Source: Pyrocephalus nanus
Lineage: Eukaryota > Chordata > Aves > Passeriformes > Tyrannidae
Assembly (NCBI GenBank): GCA_038380795.1
Contig: CM076266.1
Span: forward strand, 36,531,425-36,595,424
Reading direction: 5' to 3'
DNA length: 64,000 nt
The position numbers and the translations under genes were made by a program. Below are positions 14,173 to 26,038 of the stretch, piece by piece. Each line of letters starts with the position of its first letter. The first letter of the stretch is position 1. Below the pieces are notes generated by a model that saw only the letters and a list, made by a program, of their open reading frames with translations, was not told the origin of the DNA and ran no database searches.

Positions 14173-14399
14173 TGATTTCCACTAGTCATTCTTTCTTTTC
14201 CTTCTTTCAAACTGGATTAGAGTATGACTTTGCACTGCTGGTACATTCACATACAATATTCTAAATTATTATTTGGAGTAACATGACTGCTTGGAAAGTC
14301 TGACTGAAAATTTCTAGGATAGAAAAATCATCAAAATTAAGCTTTTTTTCGTCATCCTGGTGTTCAGTTTAGATATTCTTGATTTCTGTAAGTTATTGT
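6901..14399. other. Non-coding AT-rich sequence, no gene recognised
   Basis: No conserved exon or further CR1 piece was recognised here. Several ORFs of 60-131 codons occur, for instance on the plus strand at 8039-8434 and 10686-11075. They are rich in Leu, Phe, Cys and Ile, as expected from T-rich sequence. They match no family I know and lack convincing splice borders. A (TG)6 microsatellite lies at 12721-12732 and a 33-base T tract at 14134-14166. Confidence 0.6.
14134..14166. repeat. Poly-T tract (33 T)
   Basis: This is an uninterrupted run of 33 T, the longest homopolymer noted in the window. It could be the reverse-strand poly-A tail of an old retroposed sequence, but I see no recognisable retroposon body beside it. 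A mononucleotide repeat is the simplest reading. Confidence 0.9.
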
Positions 14400-14533
14400 G
14401 GAGTATCCCTCACTGGAGACATTCAAGAACTGTCTGGATGCAATGCTGTGCAATATGCTCTAGGATGACCCTGCGTGAGCAGTTTGGACCAGATGAGCCA
14501 CTGTGGTCCCTTCCAACTTCACCCATTCTGTGA
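14400..14533 (+). mobile_element. CR1 LINE, short 3' fragment on the plus strand
   Basis: The plus strand encodes the last codons of CR1 ORF2, SLETFKNCLDAMLCNML, ending in a TAG stop at 14461-14463. The typical CR1 3' UTR follows (taggatgaccctgc, then ttggaccagatgagcc and ggtcccttccaact) and ends in cccattctgtga. The terminal sequence resembles the attctgtg-like octamer that ends CR1 elements. Only about 135 bp survive. The C-terminal peptide is clearly homologous to the one encoded on the opposite strand by the 6.5-kb copy (SLETFK...LD...CN.L stop). Confidence 0.9.
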
Positions 14534-17500
14534 CTAGAAATAATCTTCAATCCAAACCAATAATAATGCAGGCACAAATCAGAACATAAAGATCAAGTAT
14601 AAAAATGCTGATGTCAAAAACCAATATTTGGCACTTAAAAATGTATTATGGAAGCAATGTTTGAATCGTACATTTAGACATTTCAGGGTATCTTTCGATG
14701 AACAGTGTTATAAAATTATATATTAAAACAATGAGCAGTATTCAAAGTTTTCAAAATACCTCGTTGTGCTAATCTATTCGAAAATTGCATGGTGAGATGA
14801 AGGATATTGATTGTCCAAGGGGAGAGTGTTGCAGGTGGAGTGGGGTAGTCATGGGATGCTGAGGGTGACCTCATATCTGTGTAGCTCACACTTCTGAGGG
14901 GTGCTGTTTACCAAACCTTCTGCTGTGCACTTTGTGTGGAATGATGGGGGTTGTGTGCAGAAATTAGAGAAAAGATGATGCATTGCCACTGATTATGTTT
15001 ACATTGTTTATCGTCTGGTTCTTATAGACTTCAGCTCTATAAAAGTGGCTGAGCAGTGATTATGCTTTCTTTTAAGAAGATTAGGAAAGTTAAGACTTTA
15101 GTTACTCATTGTTTGGGAACATGATTAAAGGTCTGATTTGTAAATGAGAGCAGTAGCCGAGGTGCATCTGCACGGATTAGCAAAACTACTTTAAGTGCTG
15201 TTTAAAAAGAGAGTAGCTTCAAGCCCTTGTTAGAAAAGGTAGTCTTCCTTCATATCCCTTCCTTGGGAGTTTCCTTGCTGTTCTCTTGCACTGGTTCAGC
15301 TGATCTTAGGGGCCATTTTGGGGGCTGAATTAGCAAAAAAGAGTTTTAGCTTTCTGACAGTTGGTCTCTGTAGGTCAGCTTATGGGACAGTAGGGTAACT
15401 GCAGTGACAGCACAACGAAAACAGGGGGGATATGTAGCTACAACAGTAGTCCCTCTTTGTCCTGGGCTATGCTGGAGGTGAATACACCATGTGCTACTCT
15501 GCTCAGCTTGAAAAGATGACTGAGAATTGTTCTTTGACCTGAGTAATTGATTTAGGGTTAAGACTCATCTAAACAATGTTGTAATCATACAGTTATTTTT
15601 GATGATTCTGTACCTGCTTACCACAGATGTTTTTGGTACACAAAGAAAAAAATCTGTCAGTAAAACCCACTATCAGTAACGACTGCAACTCTTTATATAC
15701 ATTGAAACTTCCAGAGGTCTCCTTTCTGGCATGTCTCACATGTTTCTCAGTACACTGCCAATTCTGTCCCAAGATGTATTGGCCTATCAATACGCCAGTT
15801 GAGATTCTTTCTTTGCAAATGAAAAAATTAATAATTACCCACAGTATGGTTTTGTTTGCCTCAGTAAACAATTGCGACTTCCTTTCTTCCTCCTAGCATG
15901 GGAAAATATATTGAGACTACTTGCACTTGAAAGTAGTTCTGAGATTACAAAGAGAGCATTAGTGTAAAGCCTTCCCCTAGAGGAGATTATCCCATGCTAC
16001 TCTTGCCAGTATAGTATCTATGGATTCTCTGAACGAAGTAGTCCCTGTTGACAAAAGTCTCCTTTATTAGCTTATATAACTAGTGGTATAAAGCCGCTGT
16101 CCTTCCCAACTTGCACAGATTTTCTGGAAACTTTTTAGTATAGGTCTCAGTCAAAGAGCTAGTTTCTTTGCTGTTGAGGAGAGCAAAACACTTTTAAGCT
16201 GTTATGCTTTCTTTTGTTTTTTTTCCTCTCAGTAAGCTTGAAACCCTTGTAAAGGGAAAAATGTAAGCCTGGCATAGTGAAAAAAAATCAATAGAGTTTA
16301 GAAGAGAAATTTCATCTTTTCCATGTCTATTTTTTGAGGAAGAACTGGTTATATGTATACTATTCTTGATTTTTGGAAAAGTGAAGTTTTTGATGCTTGA
16401 CTTCACAAGTAAGTTTGCCTGAGAAGCTAGTGTGCACCACTTTAGGCTTTGGACTATTACTGCTGAATAAAAGTTGAAAAGGCCTGTTCTAATCAGGCTG
16501 CATGTTCGTGAGTTGTCATTACTTTTATTTTTATACTTAATTGTGCAGTTTCCATACTGAAGTAGACCTCTACTTTGAGAGAAGTAGCACCTGCATGTTT
16601 TTTTTCCTGTGTTGCTACCACTAGGTAAGAAAACTGGAGTCTATTTTCACTCAGCATGGTCTCACCCTATTCCTCATACTTTCATAATGCAGTCTGTGAC
16701 ATAGAAACAAATAGCAGTAATACTTCTTCCAATAATGAAAAGATGCATTGCTTACATTATTTCTGTTTGAAAGCACCAGGTCCTGGGAGCAGTAACAATG
16801 ATACAGGACAATTTTGGTAGAACTATGCATTCTAAAAGTTCATGGTAGTCTCTTTCTAGTCAACAACTTCCTCTTACTGGATGAGTAAGATTGTCATGAA
16901 ATGGTAGTTTCAGTTGCTAGAAATCTTTGCTTTAATGGTGTGGGATGGGAACCTTGGTTCATTAAGAACTTTTATGCTTGTACTGTAATCCATCTTTCTC
17001 CATGCATTTCAAGTACACGTGACTTTCAAAATCAAAAACAAAAGCTTGGAGCTCCATATCTGCAAGTCTGGTTATAAAATTGAAACAAGCAGTAGTCATT
17101 TGTTTTTCACAGCCCATCCAGAGCTGATCTCACCCTGCTGGGACCTTGGACAGCCCAGTAGTCCATGCTTCCAGCATCTGTGATACTTGTAGTGCAGGAC
17201 CTTGGACAGGGCCTGGGTTTGGCTGCTGAGGGGTCCCCAGCTGGGGTGCGTTGGAAGCCATCTTCATGGTGTTCGGCAAGACCCTTCAATCACAGAGCTT
17301 AACAGTGTCTTTGTGTGGTAAGTGTTGCCTGTGGGCATTCCTGACTGCATACTTGCAGCATTTGCAGCAAAATTGTTAAAGCTGGCAGTATTTGATTAGA
17401 CACTTCGTTTGCAAGACAGGTATTCCTGTCGAGACTAGTAGGGATTTTAGATAGTTCCGCTCTACTCTTTTTGTTTTGGATGAGTGTTTCTGTAGTTGCT

Positions 17501-17931
17501 ATGATTTGCACAGAGATGTTCCATTTCTGATGGTTACCATATGGTTAGGGTGATTATGTCTTTCCAGGGTTTCAAGGTGAATTTGTTCAGAATTTCATCT
17601 GAACAGAGAGCCAAACTCATGGTCAGCAACAGGAGATAGCAGACAGAACTCTTTCAAATCTTGATTAGAAAAACCTCCCCGAACTGTGCAGTTTGTGTAC
17701 CTATTTGCTATGGGCTATGACTGGTATTTTCAAAATCCTCCTCTGCAAGGAGTTTTTTTGTTATAACTTTCTCTGCTACCACAAGAAGGTGTATCTTTTT
17801 GCATTTGCTTGCCCCAGAAAGTCGCTAACTTTGAATATAAAGTTGGGTTGAGTAGCCTAATGATTAGGAAGCATCAGGATTTGCATTGGTGCTGTGTTTT
17901 GTTGTTTTGGGTTTTTTTGTTATCTGCCCTG

Positions 17932-17968
17932 CCCCCCACCCCCCCAGCCCCCCCCACGCCTTGCCCCC
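17932..17968 (-). repeat. C-rich tract with a minus-strand G-quadruplex motif
   Basis: The plus strand has four C runs of 6, 7, 8 and 5 bases separated by loops of 1, 2 and 8 bases, so the minus strand carries G runs that fit the standard quadruplex pattern G3+N1-12. The neighbouring sequence is T/G-rich on the left and A/C-rich on the right. It is a simple-sequence tract. Any structural role is inference. Confidence 0.7.
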
Positions 17969-18107
17969 ATATCCCTTAATTTTCACTGAGTAGCTCTGCA
18001 GCTGCTACAACTGATATATACTTGAATACAGGTGAAGTTCCTAATCTGCAGTTAGCTTGAGTAATTTGAGTGTTTTTTCTTTTTGAACCTGAACCATTTT
18101 GTTGATA

Positions 18108-18212
18108 CTTCAAAAAACCCCACAGCTGCTACTAACCTTAAAAAAAGCAACCAACCAGCAAAAAACCATGCAAAAAACCCCCAGAACCAACAAAAACTCC
18201 AAAACCCAAAGT
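18108..18212. repeat. A/C-rich low-complexity tract
   Basis: The sequence is dominated by A and C, with repeated short motifs such as caaaaaacccc and aaccaacaaaaactcc. No coding or regulatory signal was recognised. It directly follows the C-rich tract and T-rich region at 17.9-18.1 kb. Confidence 0.7.
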
Positions 18213-18554
18213 TGATTGAGTTTATTGATATGGAAGTATAATTAGATTAAAAATAGGCGTCCCTTAATAGGGAACTTGCTGAGATTTGCAGAACCTCTGC
18301 CTGCTCCCATCGGCCTATGCAGTCAGCCTTTGCATCCTGATTTGGTACCGTGTGGTGAAGCCCGTTAGGGGGCCTGTGACATTCTGTACCTTACTGAGGG
18401 GTATGCTTTAAGGTACTCCTTGCAGGGAGAAAGGTGGACATGTTTTCACTGTTTTCCAGTAGTAAAACTGTTCATTGCGTTGTTGCAGCGGTTCAGAGAG
18501 TCTGACTTTGTCTCATTTTCCCCAAGGAGTTCCATTGGTCTCTTTCCATGTATA

Positions 18555-20710
18555 CAATGGTTTGGGTTGGAAGGGCCCTTAAGATCATCTAGTTCCAACC
18601 CCAATGCCATGGGCAAGGAACCTGCCACTAGACCAGGTTGCTCAGAGCCCCAGCCAGCCAGGTTTTGAACCTCCAAGGATGGGGAGTCCACAGCCTCTCT
18701 GGGAAACCTTTTCTAGTGCCTCACCACCCTTACTGTAAAGAATTTTTCCCTAATATCTAATCTAAACCTACCCTCCTTTAGTTTAAGGCCATTCCTCCTT
18801 GTCCTATGTCTCATGCCTTTGTAAAAAATTCCTCTCCAGCTTTCTTACAGACCCCCTTTAGATACTGGAAGGTGTCCTGAGTTCTCCCCACAGCCTTCTA
18901 CAGGCTGAACAACCTCAACTCTATCAGCCTGTCTTCATAAGAGAGGTGCTTCTGCCCTGTGGTCAACTTAATGGCTCTCCTCAGGACTTGTTCCAATAGA
19001 TCAGTCTTTCTTGTGTTGGAGGTCCCAAAGCTGGACGCAGCTCTCCAGGTGGGGTCTCACTAGAGCAGAGTAGAGGGGGAGAATCACCTCCCTTGATCTC
19101 TGGTCATGTCTCTTTTGATGCAACCTAGGATGCAGTTGGCCTTCTGGGCTCCAAGCACATTGCTGAGTCATGTTGAGCTTATTGTCCACCTACACACCCA
19201 AGTCCTTCTCCCCAGGGCTACTCTCAATCCATTCTCAGTCCAGTCTGTGCTTGTGTTTGGGATTGCCCTGACCCTCATGCAGGACTTTGCACTTGGCCTC
19301 GTTGAACTTCATGAGGTTCATATGGGCCCACCTTTCAAGCTTGTGAAGATCTCTCTGGATGGCATTCCTTCCTTCCAGTCTGTCAACCACACTAAATGTG
19401 GTGGTGTTGGCAAACTTGATGGGGGTGCACTCTATCCCATTGTCCATGTCACTGACAAAAATGGTAAAAAGGGCCAATCCCAATACCAACCGCCAAGGGA
19501 TGCCACTTGTCACTGGTTTCCACTTGGACATTGAGGCACTGACCACAACTCTTTGCATGCAACCATCCTGCTAATATTTTAGCCACTAAGTGGCCCATTC
19601 ATCAAATCCATGCCTTTCCAGTTTAGAGATGTCATGTAGGACAGTGTCAAATGCTTTGCACAAATCCAGGTAGATGATGTCTGTTGCCCTTCCCCCATCC
19701 ACCACTCTATTCTCATAGAAGGCCAGCAAATTTGTCAGGCATGACTTGCCTTTAGTGAAGCCATGTTGGGTGTCACTAATCACCTCATTTTCCATATGCT
19801 TTAGCGTAATTTACAGAAGGATCTGCTCCATGGTGTTGCTGGGCACGGAGGTGAGACTGACTGGCCTCTAAGTTACTTGGCTCTTCCTTATTTATCTTTC
19901 TTTAAATGGGGGTTATGTTTCCCCTTTTCCATTCAGTAAGAACTTTACTAGACAGCCATGACTTCTCAAATGTGATGGATTAGCTTAGCCACTTCCTTGT
20001 GCAGTTTCCCCAGGACCCATGGACGTACCTCAACAGGTTCCATGGACTTGTGCCTCTTCAGGTTTCTTAGATGGTCTCAAACCCAGTCTTCTGCAACAGG
20101 AGGTTGTTTGTTCTCCCAATTCATGCTTTCACCTTCTGTAACTCAGGCAGTATGGCTGGAGCACTTGCTGATGAAGACCAAGGCAAAAAAGTCATTGAGT
20201 ACCTCTGCCTTCTCCATGTCCTGAGTAACCAGGTCTCTTGTATCTTTCCTGAGAGGACTGATATATTCCCTAGTCTTTCTTTCATTGCTGATGCACCTAA
20301 AGAAGCTTTTGTTTTTTACCCTTGTTGTCCTTGGCCACATTTACCTCTACCAGTGCTTTAGCTTTCCTAGCTAGATCCCTGGCTGTTTGGACAGCTTGTC
20401 TGTATTCCTCCCAGGCTATATGTCCTTGCTTCTAAGAACCCTCTGCAACAACCCCGTTTGTATTTGTTTGTCCAGGAGCTCGTTGTTCATCCATGCAGGC
20501 CTTCTGGCGTTCTTTCCTGATTTCCTGAACTTTGTAGTGATGCATTGCACTTGAGCCTGGAGGAGACAATACTTGAGTATCATCCAGCTCTCTTGGGCTC
20601 CTCCTCCCTCCAGGGCTCTATCCCACGGCACTCTGGCAGCGAGATTCTTGAAGGAGATCAGTCTGCTCTCCTGATGTCCAGGGTTGTGAACTTGCTGTAC
20701 ACCCTACTGC
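18555..20710 (-). mobile_element. CR1 LINE, 2.15-kb 5'-truncated copy (minus strand)
   Basis: The 3' end is at about 18555, where the plus strand reads gggttggaagggcccttaag followed by atcatctagttccaacccc, the reverse complement of the CR1 3' terminus. Going up to 20.7 kb, the minus strand encodes successive CR1 ORF2 blocks: the C-terminal region ([10 protein letters not shown]), the reverse-transcriptase core, and the pre-core segments (YISPLRKDTRDLVTQDMEKA, then WDRALEGGGAQESWMILK). The endonuclease half and 5' UTR are missing, so the copy is about half of full length. The upper boundary is approximate and set where resemblance to CR1 fades. Overlapping plus-strand ORFs at 19106-19574 and 19997-20361 are antisense shadows of this element. 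Confidence 0.93.
18960..20700 (-). pseudogene. CR1 ORF2 reverse-transcriptase pseudogene
   Basis: This is the decayed reverse-transcriptase coding part of the CR1 copy, broken over several frames. Recognisable blocks on the minus strand are 20631-20416 (GGGAQESWMILKYCLLQAQ), 20340-20143 (DMEKAEVLNDFFALVF), 19795-19586 ([19 protein letters not shown] and [17 protein letters not shown]), 19558-19235 (SGIPWRLVLGLALFTIFVSD and LEGRNAIQRDLHKLERWAHM) and 19189-19001. The first catalytic Asp block ([11 protein letters not shown]) remains. The core motif normally written as FADD reads FANT, and the normally conserved PQGSVLGP region reads PWRLVLGL. With frameshifts, loss of catalytic Asp and no endonuclease, it cannot encode a working enzyme. 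Confidence 0.9.
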
Positions 20711-23240
20711 TGTGTGTAATGGGTATCAGAATGGTGCGTGTCTTTCTTTGACCTTTTAAAATTTCAGGTACCAGCTAGAAAATGTTCTGGTGCTATAATT
20801 TAAATTGCTATAAATGTGAATTAAACTGAGAAAGCTAAAAATTATTTTTCTCATGATCTTAGTAGTACTGGGTGGGTGGAATTTTGGTTGAGCTTTTGGT
20901 TTGCCTTTTTTGGTTTGCCTTTTTTTTTTTTTTTTTACTTATTTTATTTTTTGACTGTGTTTTTTGACTGATTCTGGCACCTGATACAGAAAAGAGGAGT
21001 TTGAAGTTTGGCTGAGTTAAAAAGCTGGCTGCCTGTGGCAATTAGTATGTATGGTCTACCATTTGTGCAAATGTTGCTACTAGCTCTTTAGTACAAACAC
21101 GTGGAGCAGAATAAGTTTTATTTTTAAATGTGTTACCTCAGATTCTTTCAAAAGTATGTACTTCAAGATGACCTCATCTTAATCTTCTATAAATGTGAAT
21201 AGGTATGATATTTCCCTTGCTATTGACCAGAAAGTGAGAGGTGATAGTAATGACTGAAAAATAAGCTCTTCTCCGTGATGAATGGAATTTATCAGCTGCT
21301 GCTTTTTGGCACAGGTGGGAGGGACCGTGTTGTAAAAATATGCTGACTGGCAGTTTGCTTGTTCCCATCTCTGTTAAAGCCAGGAGTTCTATGGGACAAA
21401 AAGTTGATTGGATGTTTCTCTGGGATGGAAAGTAAATATTTTTATCCATCTTGATTAGGTTTTAATGTTGCAGGAATGCCAGTTCAAAAGTTATAAAACA
21501 AAACTTGTATTGAGTAAATGCTTGAGAACCTTTTCCACTTCCCTTAGGCATGGGAAAGAGATAAAGGTTTATTTTGACATTTGTTTTTATATTTTATTTT
21601 TTAAAAATGGAAAGCTTCACAGACTTCGCCATAATGTTTAAATATTGGATTCATGAATGTTATAAATACTTTAGAGAACAGAATTCAAGTGTTATTTTTT
21701 AGAAGATCAAGAAATTTCTGTAAAGAAATGACATAATGGAGCTGCTTTTCATTTTTAAGAAATAACAATATCCTCTAAGTGGCTTTGTCTTGGATATTTA
21801 GGTAAAGACAAATATTTTTAAAAAATGAGTATGTTTTCTCTAGGTATTAATATTTCTTGAATAATGTTAATCAAATTAGCTCTATGGTATTTTAGAAGAG
21901 TCTGGTAATATCCCTAGCAAATGACATTACAGGCCTATTACAAGTATATTACTCTTATATTTTTCACTGTTGAGGACTTTATAATTTTATTTAGCAAAGA
22001 GTAGTTTGTGAGCTTATCAATTTAGAGATGTGCAAATGTGTGACTTCACTATTAATACGGATATGCTACCGAGTTTTTCCTTGGTCTGTGGTGTTGAGTA
22101 TTTTTGTTTACTGCCTCAATCAAGAAAGAAGAAATGGCAGAGGTTTGAGTTTTTTTCCACACATGTTAGACAGCCAGTTGGGAAAACTGAAATGTAACAC
22201 ACTTCTGCTTCAGAATGAGAATCTGGAAGGAACCTCACCTTTTGCATTTGTTTTCTGTGGTACAACATTACTAGATAAAGCCTGCTGCTACTCTGCTATA
22301 AATTGAACTGGAAGTCGTGAATTTTGTTAATGTTCTCAGGTAATCATGTGTGTAACTATGAAGGTTTTTATGGACTTCAAGAGTAAAGGGCTTTTGTATA
22401 GCACCAGAAAATTACCCAGAACTAGTTTCTGACATTTGGGGAAGAACATTTCCAGTCTCATTTTTCATGTTGCAATAGTCCTATTTATCTTCCTGGTTTC
22501 TGCTCTATGAGGAGTTAGAGTGTCTGTGGTTGCTTTTCTACAATTTGGAGGGGCTGAAGCTGGAGAGAAGAGGTACTTTCTCTTTCTGTGTTCCATGCTT
22601 GTGGGAGGCAGATAACCCCACTGCTCATCAAAAATTGATGCTAAGTAGTTTCTTAAGAATGGAAAATGAGCAACAGACCAAATAATGTCCTGTACACTTC
22701 TGAAGAGGCCAATAATTCACTAAAAGAAAAAAAAAAATAGAGGTTTTAAAGAAGAGAAAAAACAGAACTAAGAGAGAGTAGACCTTAATTTTTTTTTAAA
22801 TGGCCATGAGGGGTCAGTGTACATCCAAGAAGAAACTTGGGAGATCAACACTTCCTTCTGAAAAAATAATCGGTTGCCTTTATTTTGTAGAGCCTGAAAT
22901 AATTTCCAGTAGAAAAGGTTACAAAAGCTGAGTCAAGACTCCAAAAATTTATATCTGCATGACTTAAAAGTTCCATTTTCATAGTTGTGTGGTTTTGGTT
23001 TTTTTTAACAGAAATTGTAAGTTTATTGATGTATTTGTAGATTCTGGTTTAGTTTGCAAACCAGTTCATGAGTTAAGTGGTGTTTTCCTTGCCATACATT
23101 ATGAGTAGGCTGCTTGCATGAGGTGTTTCCTGGGGAAGACACTCCACAGCTTAGTATGTAAGGAATAAACAAATAGGACTATTCTAAACCATATTACTGA
23201 CTTCTTGTTACCTAATGTTAAAGTTCTCCTAACATAATCC

Positions 23241-23268
23241 TTATTATTATTATTAATAATAATAATAA
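23241..23268. repeat. Perfect 28-bp AT palindrome of TTA/TAA triplets
   Basis: A run of TTA-type triplets is followed immediately by its reverse complement, giving a 14+14 bp perfect palindrome with no spacer, in a strongly AT-rich setting. Such (TTA)n/(TAA)n arrangements are unstable microsatellite derivatives. No gene or regulatory role is implied. Confidence 0.85.
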
Positions 23269-23931
23269 AAATTGTATATAATAAATAATTATATTTACAT
23301 TTTATAGAAACCTGGGGTTTTTTTCATAATAGTTTTAAAAAATAGAAGTTACCTTTCCAAGAAGTGGTAGAAGACAGTTGGATACAAGATGTCCTGTGGG
23401 TTTATTTCTACAAAAACCTGACCAAATACTTTCCCTTCCCATAACTGCTTGTTTCCTGAATGGGATTTGGTTAATTTGTAGGTTCTTAGATACTTACTCC
23501 TACGGATTTTGAGAGGTAAGGGTGTATGGAACTTAATATTATTAATGTTTTAAGTAGTAATATGCAGCTTATGTATTGTGTTTTATGTATTCTGTTTTGA
23601 TACCATCTTTCTAATTCTTTATTATAAGTATTCCTTTATAAAGCATTTTGTTGGCTTTTAGGAATACCAAAATTTACTTTTCAAGTTCTCCTCTAGGTGG
23701 CGTCTTAATTGAATAAATCACTGATTGAAGTCAGTGTTAGAAACATTTTTTAAGAAATAAAGCCCAAAATAAACCTAACAGAAAAAAAAAGGCCGCAGAA
23801 ACCCCAAACCCACATGTTTTAACTTTTAAATCTTGTATGGATAACTGTGTAAGGTTGTAAGTTCCTTATTGTGGTTGTATTTAATACATAAATTACTCGT
23901 GTAGATTCTGGATACAGAATTGATTTTGTAT

Positions 23932-24015
23932 GTTTTGGGGTTTTTTTTTGGGGGGGTGTTGTTTTTGTTTTGTTTTGTGGGTTTTTTTTGGTTGTTTTTT
24001 GTTTTGTTTTGTTTT
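23932..24015. repeat. T/G-rich low-complexity tract
   Basis: This is a plus-strand stretch made almost wholly of T and G, with repeated ttttg and gtttt units and a G7 run. It is simple sequence with no coding or splice signal attached. Confidence 0.85.
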
Positions 24016-25998
24016 ATATCTTGGTCCTAAAATGCTTTATAAATACTGTTAGTGCTGTAGGGACAGTTTGGTTAACATAGCTGCGAAATTTCTATGTTGC
24101 AAAATCGTCATCTTTTTATTTTACGGAAACTTACTAGGAGCTATTTATATATTGAATTATGGGAGGAGAAACTTGAATTCTTTGCATAAGTAAGGTATTG
24201 TGTAATTGGAAAGCATTTAAGGAGTGATATACTTGTTTGCAATAGTGTTCAAGTTTGGAATAGTTCAGGTGTCCTGAAGGCTGTTTTGAGATATTTTAAG
24301 GAAAATACCAAGAATGGAGTAGTAGATATGTGGTTGATGAAGGGAGCTCAGATGATGGGTGTGGATTTGCAAAGCCATTGCATTACTGTCTGTTGCAGTG
24401 AGCAGTTTGAATGCTCCTACTGCTTCTGCGTCAGCTGCTGGCCCATAGTGAGCTGGCTCAAACAACTGACCAGCAAAAAAAATAAAAAAGGAGTAGAGGC
24501 AAGTGGATCACACAAGTTGGATGTGCTTGCTCAGGAAAGGGATGTGAATGTGCAAGGATTGTGTGGGGAAGGGAGGAAGAGTCTGTCTGGTGACTAACAA
24601 TTAAAATCAGACTCATCCACTTTCTCAGCTGTCACTTTAAAAAAAAGAAGCAACCCACAAACAAACGACAAACGAACAAATTTCTAGGCTGGTAAAAATT
24701 TAATTAGCACTCTAAAGTAATACTTTGTTATATTATGAAATTTCATTTGCTAATGGACTGCTCAGCTTCTTAAGCAAAGTGCTTTTTAATCTTCTAAATA
24801 CAGAATTGAAAAAATTGTTAGGAAAAGTAACTTACAAGTGATTGTTGTGTACTTGCTCCTAACCTGTAGCGATGTGTAAGAGCTCCTGAGAGCTGCTTCC
24901 CTGGTAGACATTGAGGGGAGGATTCCTTGGAAGGTTTGAAGCAGGCAGGTAATATTCTTATCTGCAGCTGTGTTTCTCCTTTCTCAGTTTTGGGAAAAGC
25001 CACATCCATTTTGGCAGCTGTGGAAGTTTCAGATGAGCTCTCTCGTCCGGTAGTTGTATGTGTGTGTGAGTGTGAATGTGAGGATTTTATTCAGCTGTTT
25101 TCTAGAGTATTTCCATTTGACAGAAAGGAGCTTTTCTTGGACAAGAGGGAGATGTAAGAGGTTCCTAAAAACTTCTAGGAAATTTAGTTTTCTCCAAGCA
25201 GCAAATCCTGATGCATGAGGCAGCTATTGACCCACACTATTTTAAAGAGAAGTAGAATAATTCATACACAGTGGCACTGACTGTTTACATACTGAAGAAA
25301 GGGGGGGGGGAAATGTGGTGGTATCCATAGCAACTAGAATTCATTTTGTTTACTTGCATACAGTATTTTGAATCCCTCGTATGTATGGAAACGAAAGTTC
25401 CACATGTGAGCAAGCCAGCTGAACTGTGGCTTCTGTGGTTGCAGTCTATTCATATCTACCCAAAACTGAATTAAAAGTGTTGCACTAGTAGGAATGTTAC
25501 ATGCATTTTTAGTATTATAGTAGTTAAATATTTATAATTTTGTTTCAACTTTTATAACTCTTCTGCAGTAGAGAAACTGATTTCCAAATTCTTTAAAAGA
25601 AATCTTTTGCATCTTTTAAGGAAAATCGATGTGCTCGGGACCCTCACCTCCTAAACCCCATTCTGGAACAAAAGCCCTCACCACAGAACTCCCCTGCTTT
25701 CCCATCCTCTTTCCCTGCAGCAACACTCATCCCTGGGTGGGACAGGGAGGGGGAGACAGCAGATTGTACCGTCGCATGACTAATGGGAAGGAAAATCTGA
25801 ACAGAAACTTTTAAAGGCCACTTTTTTTTTTGTTTTCTTTCTTCTGGTTGAGAATTTTGGAGCTATAAATATTTCAGCCACTTTCTCACCCCAGTATTAC
25901 TGACTTCCAAAACTTTCTACTATGAAAATTTTTCCTAATGACAAAAATGTAGAATAGGTGTTTTTCAGGAGTAGATTTTGTTGTCCTTTTTGACAAAA

Positions 25999-26038
25999 TG
26001 TTTTGAATAGTAGAAATTTGTTTTGAATAGTAGAAATT
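25999..26038. repeat. Exact 20-bp tandem duplication
   Basis: Two identical adjacent 20-bp units of the form tgttttgaatagtagaaatt fill this interval. The copies show no differences, which suggests a recent replication slippage event or an assembly artefact. Confidence 0.9.

Larger units (their letters stand above)
14534..18554. other. Non-coding sequence between CR1 copies
   Basis: No conserved exon was recognised. A GC-richer patch lies at about 17110-17290, and the C-rich and A/C-rich tracts at 17932-17968 and 18108-18212 are listed separately. The remainder is ordinary AT-rich sequence, and its short ORFs have no family resemblance. Confidence 0.55.

Noticed and set aside
13992..14210. 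Lys-rich minus-strand ORF
   Set aside because: The Lys run is the poly-T tract read on the other strand.
19106..19574. Plus-strand ORFs of 142 and 71 codons
   Set aside because: They are antisense to the CR1 reverse-transcriptase remnant, so the open frame is a by-product of the element.
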